In this document: one piece after another, positions 46,501 through 54,525 of the stretch
Position numbering within the stretch: the stretch's first letter is position 1
Layout: each line of letters starts with the position of its first letter
Source: Enhydrobacter sp.
GTDB lineage: Bacteria; Pseudomonadota; Alphaproteobacteria; Reyranellales; Reyranellaceae
Direction: 5' to 3'
DNA: 64,000 nt
Assembly: GCA_025808875.1 (NCBI GenBank)
Contig: CP075528.1
Span: 496,001-560,000, forward strand
Translations under genes and position numbers: made by a program
The notes under the pieces: generated by a model
Told to the model about the DNA's origin: nothing
Database searches by the model: none
What the model saw: the letters and a program-made list of their open reading frames with translations, nothing else

Positions 46501-47865
46501 CTGCGCGTCCACTACCTGCTGGAGGCGGGCTGGAAGGCCGACACCGCCATCCAGGGCCTGGGCCGCAGCAATCGGACGAACCAGGCACAGCCGCCGCTGT
46601 TCCGGCCAATCGCCACCGACGTTAAGGCGGAGAAGCGGTTCCTGTCGACCATCGCCCGCCGGCTCGACACGCTCGGCGCCATCACCAAGGGCCAGCGCCA
46701 GACCGGCGGCCAGGGACTGTTCCGGGCAGACGACAATCTCGAATCGCCCTATGGCCGTGCCGCCTTGCGGCAGCTCTACCTCCTGCTGTTCGCCGGCCAG
46801 GTCGAGGGCTGTTCGCTCATGGCCTTCGAGGAGGTCACCGGCCTGCATCTGACCGACCAGGACGGCAGCCTGCGCGAGGAGTTGCCGCCGATCACGACCT
46901 TCCTCAACCGGCTGCTGGCGCTCACTATCCAGTTGCAGAACACGCTGTTCGGCGTCTTTGAGGGTTTGCTGCAGGCGAAGATCGAAGGGGCGCAGGCCTC
47001 CGGCACCTACGACGTCGGCGTCGAGACGCTGACCGCCGAGAGCCTGGTCGTGACCGACCGGCGCTCGCTCTATGTCCATCCGCAGACCGGCGCGGAGACC
47101 CAAGTGTCCACCATCCGTCGGCGGGAGCGCAATCGGCCGTTCTCGCTCACCGAAGCGTTGGATCGCGCGGACGATCCGCGCGCCATGTTGCTGGTCAATG
47201 CGCAGTCCGGCCGCGCAGCCGTGCAAGTCCCGGCAGCCAGCGTCATGCTCGACGATGGCGAGGTCGAACGCCGTGTCCGCCTGCTGCGGCCAATGGAGCG
47301 GACGGCGATGCCGTCGGCAGCGCTGGCGCAGACGCACTGGGAGCAGGCCGATCGCGTCGCGTTCACCGAAGCCTGGAAGCGGGAACTCGTCGAGATTCCT
47401 GCCTTTACCGACAGCGATCTCCACGTCGTCACGGGATTGCTGCTGCCGATCTGGAAGCGCCTGCCGGATGATTCCATGCGGGTTTACCGCCTGCAGACGG
47501 ATGCCGGAGAGCGCGTGATCGGCCGGCTGGTTTCGCCGGCCTGGGTGGCGCAGGCCGTCAGCGGCGATGGCGTGAGCATTGCACCGGCGGATGCCTGGAC
47601 CGCCGTCCTCGACGGTCGAACCATCCTCGAGCTGCAGGACGGGCTCAGCCTGCGCCGCGCCAGGGTGATGGGCCTGTTCCGGGTCGAACTCTGCGGCTTC
47701 ACCGACGGGATGGTCGATCGCCTGAAGGCGATGGGCCTCATCTCCGAAATCATCGCCTGGAAGCTGCGCCTGTTCGTGCCGACCGGCGCCGCCGGTCCCG
47801 CGATACTCGCCGGGCTGATGGAACGCCACCCGATCGTGCGTATCGCCGATCGGGTCGCGGCGTGA
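43531..47865 (+). CDS. strawberry notch-like methyltransferase-helicase fusion
   Basis: A 1,444-residue protein. The N-terminal third is an N6-adenine-type methyltransferase: motif I EPSAGTGLLAIFAE near 152 and catalytic VLMNPPFS near 214. The centre is an SF2/SNF2-like helicase: Walker A GDGTGAGKGRQ near 505, FDESHAM near 611, a VSATGATT motif III and QGLGRSNRTNQAQ near 1010. This matches the strawberry notch family of large alphaproteobacterial plasmid and ICE proteins. The substrate is unknown. ATG at 43531 is chosen; 66 upstream bases in frame lack support. It probably modifies or remodels element DNA. Confidence 0.9.
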   Translation: MSNLSISAATQVPLHSLACASADLPAGIGAAAHLLLPHVERGRHIDAVILRAAMEQAFGGSDAAGAWDWKTAYDACEAATVLFLRKFGLVIRTRAGSPAAELSLLGKIAALLPTHTRRSEESQALQQFSTPIELAFAAATAAAITPADVVLEPSAGTGLLAIFAELAGSRLALNELAETRAALLGRLFPSAATTHHDAAHIHDHLDDAVRPSVVLMNPPFSAAAHVDGTVADAALRHVASALARLAEGGRLVAITGASLSPDHPSWRDAFIRLQERGRVVFTAAVDGRVYARHGTMVETRLTVIDRVPAYDPSCFPASPGMAPDAATLLEWVTTCVPARLHVDGAVVLPALIHPVAVGPSRRPARKPLAVASSSLARAGTELAYETVDWKPAERGGLTEALYEGYDLQSIRIAGARPHPTRLVQSAAMASVAPPKPSYGPHLPADAVSVGLLSDAQLESVIYAGEAHSGHLAGSWVVDETFDLVSAAPDDAESAVRFRRGWMLGDGTGAGKGRQVAGILLDNWLKGRRRAVWISKSDKLIEDAQRDWSALGMERLLVTPLARFRQGTPIRLEQGILFATYATLRTDAREERVSRVRQIVDWLGADFDGVIVFDESHAMANAAGGKGERGDQAPSQQGRAGLRLQHALPNARVVYVSATGATTVHNLAYAQRLGLWGGEDFPFATRAEFVQAIEAGGVAAMEVLARDLKALGLYAARSLSYEGVEYELVEHALTPEQVRIYDAYAGGFQIIHNNLDAALQAANVTGERGTLNAQAKSAARSAFESAKQRFFSHLITSMKTPTLIGAIERDLLAGHAAVIQIVSTGEALMERRLADIPTEDWGDVQVDITPREYVLDYLAHSFPTQLFEPFTDSEGNLSSRPVYRDGQPVQCRDAVERRDRLIERLAALAPVQGALDQIVQRFGTDLVAEVTGRSRRIVRKGDRLCVENRPGSANLAEAQAFMDDCKRILVFSDAGGTGRSYHADLSARNQRLRVHYLLEAGWKADTAIQGLGRSNRTNQAQPPLFRPIATDVKAEKRFLSTIARRLDTLGAITKGQRQTGGQGLFRADDNLESPYGRAALRQLYLLLFAGQVEGCSLMAFEEVTGLHLTDQDGSLREELPPITTFLNRLLALTIQLQNTLFGVFEGLLQAKIEGAQASGTYDVGVETLTAESLVVTDRRSLYVHPQTGAETQVSTIRRRERNRPFSLTEALDRADDPRAMLLVNAQSGRAAVQVPAASVMLDDGEVERRVRLLRPMERTAMPSAALAQTHWEQADRVAFTEAWKRELVEIPAFTDSDLHVVTGLLLPIWKRLPDDSMRVYRLQTDAGERVIGRLVSPAWVAQAVSGDGVSIAPADAWTAVLDGRTILELQDGLSLRRARVMGLFRVELCGFTDGMVDRLKAMGLISEIIAWKLRLFVPTGAAGPAILAGLMERHPIVRIADRVAA

Positions 47866-47875
47866 GGCCGCCGTC

Positions 47876-48913
47876 ATGTCGTTGCCCGCCGCCGACCTCG
47901 CCCGCCGCCTCGCGCGCAATGCCGAGGCGGTGTGCCGTCACTATCTCTCCAACGGCCATCGCGAGGGTCGTTACTGGCTGGTCGGCGATGTCGCCAACAC
48001 CCGGGGCCGCAGCCTGTTCGTCCGCTTGAGCGGACCCGACCACGGCAAGGGTGCCGCCGGTAAATGGACCGACGCCGCCACCGGCGAACATGGCGACCTT
48101 TTAGACCTCATCGCCCTCAATCGCGGTCTCGATCGCCTGCGCGATATCCTGGACGAGGCACGCGCGTTCCTCGCCTTGCCGCCAGACCCGCTTGCGCCAC
48201 GGCAGAATCGTTTTCCCGCGCCGCGCGGTTCGCCTCAGTCCGCACGGCGTCTCTACGCCATGTCCAAGCCGATCGCAGGCACGCTGGTGCAAAGATACCT
48301 GCACAGCCGGGGTATCGTAACCGTCTCAGCGCGCGATCCGCTGCGCTTCCATCCGCGCTGCTACTATCGCCCCGACGAGCACAGCCCGACCGAGACCTGG
48401 CCGGCCATGATCGCCGCAGTGACCGACCTTGGCGGCAGGATCACCGGAGTGCACCGCACCTGGCTCGACCGGTCTGGCCAAGACAAGGCGCCCATCGACT
48501 CGCCGCGACGGGCCATGGGTCATCTTCTCGGGCATGGTGTCCGCTTCGGTGTGGCCGACGAGGTGATGGCCGCCGGGGAGGGGATCGAGACCATGCTGTC
48601 GCTGCGCAGCGTGCTACCGACCCTGCCGATGGTCGCCGCGCTCTCGGCCACCCATCTCGCGGCACTGCTGCTTCCACCGACCTTGCGCCGTCTCTATGTC
48701 GCACGCGATGCCGATCCGGCCGGAGATGCCGCGATGGCCAGCCTGTGCAACCGTGCCGAGGCCGCCGGAATCGAGGTGGGTAGCCTGTTGCCCTGCTTCG
48801 ACGACTTCAACGAGGATCTCCGCCGCCTGGGAGCGGAAAGTCTCCGAGCATCCGTGCGCCCCCAACTCGCTCCGCAGGACATTGTTCGCTTCCTGGCCTT
48901 GGCTACGGCGTGA
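47876..48913 (+). CDS. Toprim-domain (DnaG-like) protein
   Basis: A 345-residue protein. The Toprim core is AAGEGIETMLSLRS near 230 and LYVARDADPAGDAAM near 273, with the acidic E and DxD ligands. The N-terminal part contains KWTDAATGEHGDLLDLIA, as in phage and plasmid primases of the DUF7146 type. It starts ten bases after the helicase stop, so they are co-transcribed. A priming role in element replication or transfer is likely. Confidence 0.85.
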   Translation: MSLPAADLARRLARNAEAVCRHYLSNGHREGRYWLVGDVANTRGRSLFVRLSGPDHGKGAAGKWTDAATGEHGDLLDLIALNRGLDRLRDILDEARAFLALPPDPLAPRQNRFPAPRGSPQSARRLYAMSKPIAGTLVQRYLHSRGIVTVSARDPLRFHPRCYYRPDEHSPTETWPAMIAAVTDLGGRITGVHRTWLDRSGQDKAPIDSPRRAMGHLLGHGVRFGVADEVMAAGEGIETMLSLRSVLPTLPMVAALSATHLAALLLPPTLRRLYVARDADPAGDAAMASLCNRAEAAGIEVGSLLPCFDDFNEDLRRLGAESLRASVRPQLAPQDIVRFLALATA

Positions 48914-49049
48914 CGGGATGAGCAGGGGCACGGCGGTTCGCTTCGTCGCCGGTCGCTCTGTTGCCCTTCGGATCGGACCAGGGCGCGCCCCGGCCTTCTA
49001 AGAGGGCGATCGGACGGCAAGCCGCCCAGCCCCGCAACAGCGGTCCTTC

Positions 49050-49102
49050 GGCTTTCTTCCCCTGCCGGCTGACGCCGGCATTCCTCGCGAGGCAAGAAAG
49101 CC
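49050..49102 (+). ncRNA. structured leader motif, copy 1 (before DUF2493)
   Basis: The 310-bp gap 48914-49223 has no gene. It holds a hairpin with outer stem GGCTTTCTT/AAGAAAGCC, inner stem GCCGGC/GCCGGC and the constant segment ATTCCTCGCGAGGCAAGAAAG. Copies at 53984 and 59516 keep the constant segment, but the outer stem becomes CGACTTTC/GAAAGTCG and the inner GGGC/GCCC. These paired changes support RNA folding. Downstream, CCGTCCTCCGCT and GAAGGCCGCGATGG are also shared. I do not recognise the class. Confidence 0.65.
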
Positions 49103-49223
49103 TCGGCCCGCCGTCCTCCGCTCTGCTCCGGCCGCAAGCGCGGTGCGGGACCGTTCCGCCCGCCGTCAGTCGACGCCCACGAAGGCCGCGATGGGCGCGG
49201 CCGATCCGACAAAGGACATCATC

Positions 49224-50162
49224 ATGGCGACCGACCGCGACGATCCCGAATTCGAGCCCGTACACGTCTCATCCCCGACCGATCACGTCCTCACCGAACT
49301 GCAGCTCTACGGTCATCGTCCCTTCCAGGACGAGCCCGATCCCCGGCCGTTGCCGGAAGCCCAGACCATCACTGGCGCCGTCGTCGATATCTTCGATGCG
49401 CTTGTCGCGACCCTCACCGACACCCGTCTCGAGCCCGACCTCGAGGAGCTTCTGTGGTCGACCGTCAACCTGTTCCATCGCGCCACCCAACGCATCGAGC
49501 GTGAACTCGACGGCAACGAGCAGGCGCAACGCCGCAGCCAGAAGGAGCAGAACGGCTCGGAGGTGCGCTCGGTCGAGCTGGAGCGTCTCGTCGCCGAGGG
49601 CCTGACCCTGATCGAACGCCGCAATGCCATGGAACTCTTTCGCGAACAGGCCGCCGATCGCTTCGAGGTTCACACCGGCTCGTCCTGGCGGCCGCGCACC
49701 GGGTCGATGGTCAATCACCGAGCGCTCACCGCGGCAATGATCGACAGCCGGGATTTTCTCGCCGCCCGCCGTCGGGCCGAGACCGAGCTGCTGGCGCCTG
49801 CGGGCCCCAAGATCGCATTCACCGGCGGGATGGACTTCAACGACCATCAGCTGATCTGGAGCATGCTCGACAAGGTCCGCGTCAAGCATCCCAACATGGT
49901 GCTGCTGCACGGCGGCTCGCCGACCGGGGCCGAGCGCATCGCCGCCCGCTGGGCCGACGACCGCAAGGTGGCTCACATCCCCTTCAAGCCCGACTGGACC
50001 CGCCACGCCAAGGCCGCGCCGTTCAAGCGCAACGACCAGATCCTGGAAGTCCTGCCGATCGGCGTCATCGTCTTCCCGGGTTCGGGCATCCAGGAGAACC
50101 TCGCGGACAAGGCCCGCAAACTCGGCATCCCGGTCTGGCGCTTCGGTGCGGGCGGCGCGTAA
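49224..50162 (+). CDS. DUF2493 protein
   Basis: A 312-residue protein. The C-terminal DUF2493 domain begins near residue 193 (IAFTGGMDFNDHQLIWSMLD) and contains MVLLHGGSPTGAERIAARWA and IGVIVFPGSGIQENLADKAR, a Rossmann-like fold related to DprA/LOG proteins. The N-terminal part is acidic and helical. ATG at 49224 follows the conserved structured leader. Function is unknown; it is a stable part of the ICE backbone. Confidence 0.85.
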   Translation: MATDRDDPEFEPVHVSSPTDHVLTELQLYGHRPFQDEPDPRPLPEAQTITGAVVDIFDALVATLTDTRLEPDLEELLWSTVNLFHRATQRIERELDGNEQAQRRSQKEQNGSEVRSVELERLVAEGLTLIERRNAMELFREQAADRFEVHTGSSWRPRTGSMVNHRALTAAMIDSRDFLAARRRAETELLAPAGPKIAFTGGMDFNDHQLIWSMLDKVRVKHPNMVLLHGGSPTGAERIAARWADDRKVAHIPFKPDWTRHAKAAPFKRNDQILEVLPIGVIVFPGSGIQENLADKARKLGIPVWRFGAGGA

Positions 50163-50233
50163 CAGGCTGTGCGAAAACGCCGCGCCGCTGATCGGGCTTC
50201 GGCGACATGGTCGGTGCGTGGGTCTCCAACGCG

Positions 50234-51151
50234 CTACCTTGTCTCGACTGTGAGGTGCGCAATCTCGTGGACTGGGGCGAGCCTCTCACGCACCGTCTCG
50301 AGGTCCGCACCCATGACGCTTACGATCGCGGCGTGCGCGCTGGGTCCGACCCGCCATACGTGGAGGTCGATGATCCGTGCGTCGCCCGGCCCTTCGACCT
50401 GCTGGCGAACCTCGTCCTCAAGGTGTGGATCGGAGGCGTCGAGGAGCACGGCGGCCGTGTCCCGCATCAGCGTCCACGACCAGGTGGCGATGACGACCGC
50501 GCCGACGATGCCCACCACTGGGTCGAGCCAGACCCAGCCGAGGTGGCGACCGCCGAGGAGTGCCACGATGGCGAGCACCGAGGTGAGCGCATCCGCGAGC
50601 ACGTGGACGTAGGCCGAGCGCAGATTGTTGTCGTGATGCTGATGGCCGGCGTGGCCGTGGTCGTGAGGGTGATCGTGGCCACGGTGGTGATGGCCGCCAC
50701 CAAGGAGAGCGGCGCAGGCGATATTTACAAATAGGCCCACGATGGCAATAATCGTTGCTCCGCCAAACGCGACCGGACGTGGGTCGAACACTCGGCCGAC
50801 CGACTCGATAGCGATGCCGAACGCCACGAGACCAAGCACTAAAGCGGAAGCGAAGCCGGCGAGATCACCGACCTTCCCCGTCCCGAAGCTGAAGCGTCGG
50901 CTTGTGGCATGCCGCTTCGCGTAAGCGTAGGCACCTGCCGTGACACCGAGTGCGCCGGCATGCGTCGCCATGTGAAAGCCGTCGGCCAGCAACGCCATTG
51001 AGTTGAACAGCGCGCCGGCGACAATCTCGCCGACCATCATCAGGGCAGTGAGGATCACAACCCACAATGTGCGCCGGGCGTTCTCGTCGTGGCGCTGGCC
51101 CAAGAAGACGTGGTCGTGCCTCAGTGCGTCCCCGTGAGGATACTGCGACAT
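50234..51151 (-). CDS. dmeF: cation diffusion facilitator DmeF (Ni/Co exporter)
   Basis: A 305-residue CDF transporter with six membrane helices. Metal-site motifs are LLADGFHMATHAG (HxxxH/D type) and HVLADALTSVLAIVAL. A His-rich cytosolic loop lies at about 152-175 (GGGHHHRGHDHPHDHGHAG and HQHH). The neighbouring RcnR-type regulator has the four Ni/Co ligands, so Ni2+/Co2+ efflux is the best assignment. The regulator gene ends ten bases upstream. Confidence 0.9.
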   Translation of the reverse strand: MSQYPHGDALRHDHVFLGQRHDENARRTLWVVILTALMMVGEIVAGALFNSMALLADGFHMATHAGALGVTAGAYAYAKRHATSRRFSFGTGKVGDLAGFASALVLGLVAFGIAIESVGRVFDPRPVAFGGATIIAIVGLFVNIACAALLGGGHHHRGHDHPHDHGHAGHQHHDNNLRSAYVHVLADALTSVLAIVALLGGRHLGWVWLDPVVGIVGAVVIATWSWTLMRDTAAVLLDASDPHLEDEVRQQVEGPGDARIIDLHVWRVGPSAHAAIVSVMGADLETVRERLAPVHEIAHLTVETR

Positions 51152-51161
51152 TGAGTGTTCC

Positions 51162-51437
51162 TTACTTCGCGTAGCGGCGCACGACCGCGATCAGCTCTTC
51201 GGCGCCGGCCGCGCGCGCTTTGTTGTCGAGATCGGCACGGGCGACATGCTCACGCACATGATCTTCGATCAGCTCGTCCATGAGGCCGCCTATTGCGCCG
51301 CGGACGCCCGCGACCTGATGCAGAATCGCCGAGCAACCTGCCTCATGGCCGATCGCCTTCTCGATTGCAGCCATCTGCCCGGAGATGCGCCGGACCCGCG
51401 CGAGAAGGTGGTCTTTGTTGGATTTAGTATGCCCCAT
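51162..51437 (-). CDS. dmeR: RcnR/DmeR-type nickel/cobalt repressor
   Basis: A 91-residue CsoR/RcnR protein. H3, C35, H60 and H64 are present at exactly the positions of the Ni/Co ligands of Escherichia coli RcnR. ATG at 51437 gives the MGHTKSNKDHLLARV start; the upstream in-frame codons overlap the operator. The gene is upstream of dmeF in a single unit. Confidence 0.93.
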   Translation of the reverse strand: MGHTKSNKDHLLARVRRISGQMAAIEKAIGHEAGCSAILHQVAGVRGAIGGLMDELIEDHVREHVARADLDNKARAAGAEELIAVVRRYAK

Positions 51438-51457
51438 AGGGTAGAGCCCTACCCTAT
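51436..51457. promoter_or_regulatory. DmeR operator
   Basis: ATAGGGTAG-AGCC-CTACCCTAT is a perfect 9-bp palindrome with a G-tract in each arm, as known for RcnR/DmeR sites. It overlaps the dmeR start codon and so would block its own transcription or translation start region. Confidence 0.75.
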
Positions 51458-51526
51458 ATGAGGGGCCGAAGGTAGCAAGTTCTGAGGCGTCCGGACGCCG
51501 CACAGAAGTCGCTAACTGGAGCGGTT

Positions 51527-51800
51527 ATGCGCTGTGTCGCTGGAGATGATCGGCATCAGGCGACATTGTTGCCGCCCGTCTTGGACGAGAATGCCGACAA
51601 TGCCGCGCCTGTTCGCGTCGTCGATGAATTCGTCGACGGTATCGACTTTGCCGCGCTCGGATTTGAGCGCGCAGCGCCAGCATCTACAGGCAGGCCTGGA
51701 AATGCCCGCGCGACCTTCTGAATCCCTACATCTATGACTAACTGAATGAAGCCCGCTGGTCGCGCCGCCTTGAGCGCGAGTGCCGCCAACGCCCGGTGAG
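51527..51800 (+). pseudogene. IS1182-type transposase remnant
   Basis: A decayed fragment. In one frame it reads HQATLLPPVLDENADNAAPV and RVVDEFVDGIDFAALGFERA, the N-terminus of IS1182/IS5-like transposases. After a stop, another frame reads NPYIYD, a stop, then LNEARWSRRLERECRQRP, matching the next conserved part. So there is at least one frameshift and one stop. The gap 51438-51922 holds nothing else recognisable. Confidence 0.7.
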
Positions 51801-51922
51801 TGCCTCGCGGGCCCGCGTCGTCATGACGACAGACCTATCGGGAAGAAAAACTCTAAGCCTGGTCTCAGTCGCAGGGTCATTCGGTGCAAGTGGGCTGGCT
51901 TTAATGATCGGTGGCTCCCGCG

Positions 51923-52141
51923 CTAGCTGGCGCAGCAGTCGTCACCTTTGTCCCCTTGAATTGGCGGGCAAGGCACCGACCCATAGGAACAGAACACGCA
52001 GCAATCACCCTGCTTGGGCTTGAGTAGCGTGTTGCAGGCCGTGCACTCGTAGAAATACTGGCACGCGTTGGTTGGCATCGTCTCGACCTTCGCGACGCCG
52101 CAGCTCGGGCAGGTCAGGGTCGATTGGAGAAGGACGGTCAT
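51923..52141 (-). CDS. small Cys-rich protein of mercury loci
   Basis: A 72-residue protein with CPSCG, ECTACN, GDCCVFCSYGSVPCPP and a CC near the C-terminus. The GDCCVFCSYG segment is typical of a small conserved protein found next to merT in alphaproteobacterial mercury loci. The four Cys pairs suggest metal binding, possibly of zinc-ribbon type. The start overlaps the merT stop (ATGA). Confidence 0.78.
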   Translation of the reverse strand: MTVLLQSTLTCPSCGVAKVETMPTNACQYFYECTACNTLLKPKQGDCCVFCSYGSVPCPPIQGDKGDDCCAS

Positions 52142-52527
52142 ATCGGGGGCTCGATCCAGAAGGTAAGGGCCAACAAGCCGACGGCCAATACCAGAGCGAT
52201 CTTGTTACCCCAGTCGACTGTCGGGCGATTGCACGTTGCACCGGGGGCGCAAAGTCGCGCCCGCCCCTGACGCCACATGATGAAGCCGGCGGCGCCCAGG
52301 CAAATCACGGCGCCGTAGAGCAACTCCTGCTGATACTGCGCCGCGAGGTAGCCGACGCCGACAAGGGAGGCGGCACTTATTCCCAGGAGTGACAGGGCGA
52401 CGGGCAGGGCACAGCACGAGGCCACCCCGAAGGCCGCAAGCAGACCGCCAGCGGCCAGGACCGTCTTTGCAGTGTCAGCGACGGTTGGTCCTCTCGGCGC
52501 CGATCCCGTGGTCTTGCTCTCGGTCAT
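52138..52527 (-). CDS. merT: MerT-type mercuric ion transporter
   Basis: A 129-residue membrane protein. The first helix carries the vicinal Cys pair (GVASCCALPVALSLLG, C38/C39) and a second pair occurs in a loop (LCAPGATCN). Three hydrophobic segments are visible. This matches MerT, which imports Hg2+ for reduction. MerP and MerA are absent. ATG at 52527 is the first good start. It is divergent from merR with a MerR-type promoter between them. Confidence 0.82.
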   Translation of the reverse strand: MTESKTTGSAPRGPTVADTAKTVLAAGGLLAAFGVASCCALPVALSLLGISAASLVGVGYLAAQYQQELLYGAVICLGAAGFIMWRQGRARLCAPGATCNRPTVDWGNKIALVLAVGLLALTFWIEPPI

Positions 52528-52534
52528 TCGCAAT

Positions 52535-52565
52535 GATGTACACCCTGTAGGAACTCCAGACTCAA
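52535..52565 (-). promoter_or_regulatory. MerR-type promoter of merT
   Basis: On the minus strand, -35 TTGAGT (52560-52565) and -10 TACATC (52535-52540) are separated by 19 bp. The spacer holds CTGGAG-TTC-CTACAG, a dyad with one mismatch. The over-long spacer with a central dyad is the MerR-family promoter design. Confidence 0.75.
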
Positions 52566-52596
52566 TACCCAAGAAACATCAAAGGAATGTGATGCC

Positions 52597-53004
52597 ATGT
52601 CGGCCCCAGACATCTTCTTGATCGGCGTTCTGTCCGAGCGCTCAGGCGTGAACATCGAAACCATCCGTTACTACGAACGCGCCGGCCTGCTGCAGAAACC
52701 GGCCCGAAGTCCCGGCGGCTATCGGCTCTATCGGACCGTCGATGTCACGCGTCTTTCCTTCATCCGTCGCGCGAGGGACCTCGGCTTCTCGCTCGACGAG
52801 ATCCGCCATCTGCTCGACCTTGCCGATCAGAAATTCCGGTCCTGCCGGCGAGTGCATGACATCGGCCTCACGCACCTGACGGAAGTTCGCGCCAAGATCC
52901 GGGATCTGCGACGGATGGAAGGCATCCTCGCCACGATGGTCAAGGCCTGTGCCAATGGCACAATGCCGACATGCCCGCTCTTAGAGGTATTGGCATCAGC
53001 TTGA
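52597..53004 (+). CDS. merR: MerR family mercury-responsive regulator
   Basis: A 135-residue regulator. The MerR winged helix reads GVNIETIRYYERAGLL and GGYRLYRTVDVTRLSFIRRA. Cys at 83, 118 and 126 match the three Hg ligands of Tn501 MerR in position. A dimerisation helix lies between. It is divergent from merT and probably activates it. Confidence 0.9.
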   Translation: MSAPDIFLIGVLSERSGVNIETIRYYERAGLLQKPARSPGGYRLYRTVDVTRLSFIRRARDLGFSLDEIRHLLDLADQKFRSCRRVHDIGLTHLTEVRAKIRDLRRMEGILATMVKACANGTMPTCPLLEVLASA

Positions 53005-53148
53005 CTGACCCGCCTATCGAGGCTCCCGCCGTTTCACACAGCCTGGTAAGCGCCGCCTTTTGGCCAACTTCACAGTCGACAGTTACTAGGTCGCGCCATG
53101 GTGGTGGTGGAAGGCGCAGCCGTTCGACTCTTGTCACGGAGATCCACC

Positions 53149-53619
53149 ATGCTTGCCATCGTTCTCGGCGTTTTCGGCCTCGGCTTCTGCTGCTGGCTCC
53201 TGTTCACGCTCGCCATCTATGCGCTTCCCTTCCTTGCCGGATTGACCGCGGGCCTCGCTGCCTTTGACAGCGGGGGAGGAGTCGTCGGAGCGCTCATCGT
53301 CGGCTTTCTTGCCGGCGGTGCGACCCTTGCGCTCGGGCAGATTGGCTTCGCCACCACCCGTACGCCGCTGATCCGCGCCATCATCGGCCTGCTCTACGCC
53401 GTGCCGGCGACCGTCGCCGGCTATCAGGTGTCGCTGGCGCTAGCCGGCATCGGCATGTCCACCGGCAACTGGCAGATGGCATTTGCCGTTGTCGGCGCCG
53501 TTCTCGCTGGTGTCACGGCCTTCTCGCGCATGACGCTGTTTCTTCCACCGTCGGACGAGCGGGGCATCGGGAGAACTCACTCGCCGGTTAGCTGGCAGCC
53601 GCACGACCAGAGACGCTGA
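53149..53619 (+). CDS. hypothetical membrane protein
   Basis: A 156-residue protein with four or five hydrophobic helices (AIVLGVFGLGFCCWLLFTL, then GALIVGFLAGGATLALGQ and IIGLLYAVPATVAGY). ATG at 53149 follows ACGGAG. No known family. Similar small membrane proteins sit beside DUF736 genes in related elements. The gap 53620-54155 holds no gene, but it contains the structured leader and the start of the direct repeat. Confidence 0.6.
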   Translation: MLAIVLGVFGLGFCCWLLFTLAIYALPFLAGLTAGLAAFDSGGGVVGALIVGFLAGGATLALGQIGFATTRTPLIRAIIGLLYAVPATVAGYQVSLALAGIGMSTGNWQMAFAVVGAVLAGVTAFSRMTLFLPPSDERGIGRTHSPVSWQPHDQRR

Positions 53620-53983
53620 CGCTTTCTGCGTCCTCATCGTCGAGATTGGTGAAGATGGGTGGCGAGCGCTCGTTGCGATGCGCGAGCGTGAACGCGGCCA
53701 CCGGATAGCGCTTCGATGAGCCCGTGTTTTCTGCACAGCCGACAAGATGCTGGGTTGTGGTCGCCGTCTACGCCGGGTTGGCCGCAGACGGCAGCCATCC
53801 CATTTCTACGCTACGGCCGCCTTCACTTCGCCTGGCCTGCCGGACCTCTTGTGCAGGACCCTTCAGGTTAGCCACGACTTCTCCCGAGGATGCTGTTCGG
53901 CGTGCGACCCACGGCCTCTCCTTGGCTTGATCTAGCCGTAGGACGGCGGTGCCTCGATCGCCTGAGCCGCAACGGCGTCGGTT

Positions 53984-54033
53984 CGACTTTCCTCCCCTGG
54001 GCTTCGCCCATTCCTCGCGAGGCAAGAAAGTCG
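53984..54033 (+). ncRNA. structured leader motif, copy 2 (before DUF736-1)
   Basis: Outer stem CGACTTTC/GAAAGTCG, inner stem GGGC-TTC-GCCC and the constant segment ATTCCTCGCGAGGC. It lies 122 bp upstream of the DUF736 start. See copy 1 at 49050 for the compensatory changes. Confidence 0.65.
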
Positions 54034-54155
54034 CCCCGCCGCCGTCCTCCGCTGTGCTCCGGCCCGCGAGCGGGTGCAGCGTCGATCGCCTCCGGCAAAC
54101 GATCGCCATCGAGGCCGCGATGGTCGCGGGGCTCGAAACAGCAAGGAGAAGTGAC

Positions 54156-54479
54156 ATGGCCAACATCGGTTCCTTCAAGAAGTCCGGCAACGAGTACCAG
54201 GGCGAGATCGTCACCCTGAGCGTCCAGACCAAGGGCGTGCGCATCGTCCCCGAGGCCAACCGCTCGAATGACAATGCCCCCAGCCACCGGGTCTTCGTCG
54301 GCCGCGCCGAGATCGGGGCCGCCTGGTCGAAGCGCTCCAACGAGGGCCGAGATTACCTCTCGCTCAAGCTCGACGATCCGAGCTTCAACGCGCCGATCTT
54401 CGCCAACCTGTTCGACGACGAGGACGGCGAGGGTTCTTCCCTGATCTGGTCGCGCAGCCGCAAGAAGAACGGCGAGTAA
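54156..54479 (+). CDS. DUF736 protein, copy 1
   Basis: A 107-residue protein: MANIGSFKKSGNEYQGEIVT, then RVFVGRAEIGAAWSKRS, YLSLKLDDPSFNAPIFANL and SLIWSR. All are DUF736 hallmarks. The family is very common on alphaproteobacterial plasmids and ICEs; its function is not known. An AAGGAG ribosome binding site precedes ATG 54156. A strong terminator follows at once. The protein is identical to copy 2. Confidence 0.92.
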   Translation: MANIGSFKKSGNEYQGEIVTLSVQTKGVRIVPEANRSNDNAPSHRVFVGRAEIGAAWSKRSNEGRDYLSLKLDDPSFNAPIFANLFDDEDGEGSSLIWSRSRKKNGE

Positions 54480-54494
54480 GCCGACGCCCCCGAG

Positions 54495-54525
54495 GCCCCG
54501 CCCGGTTCGCCGGGCGGGGCTTTTT
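54495..54525 (+). terminator. intrinsic terminator after DUF736-1
   Basis: Stem GCCCCGCCCGG / CCGGGCGGGGC with a TTCG tetraloop, followed by TTTTT. Confidence 0.93.
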
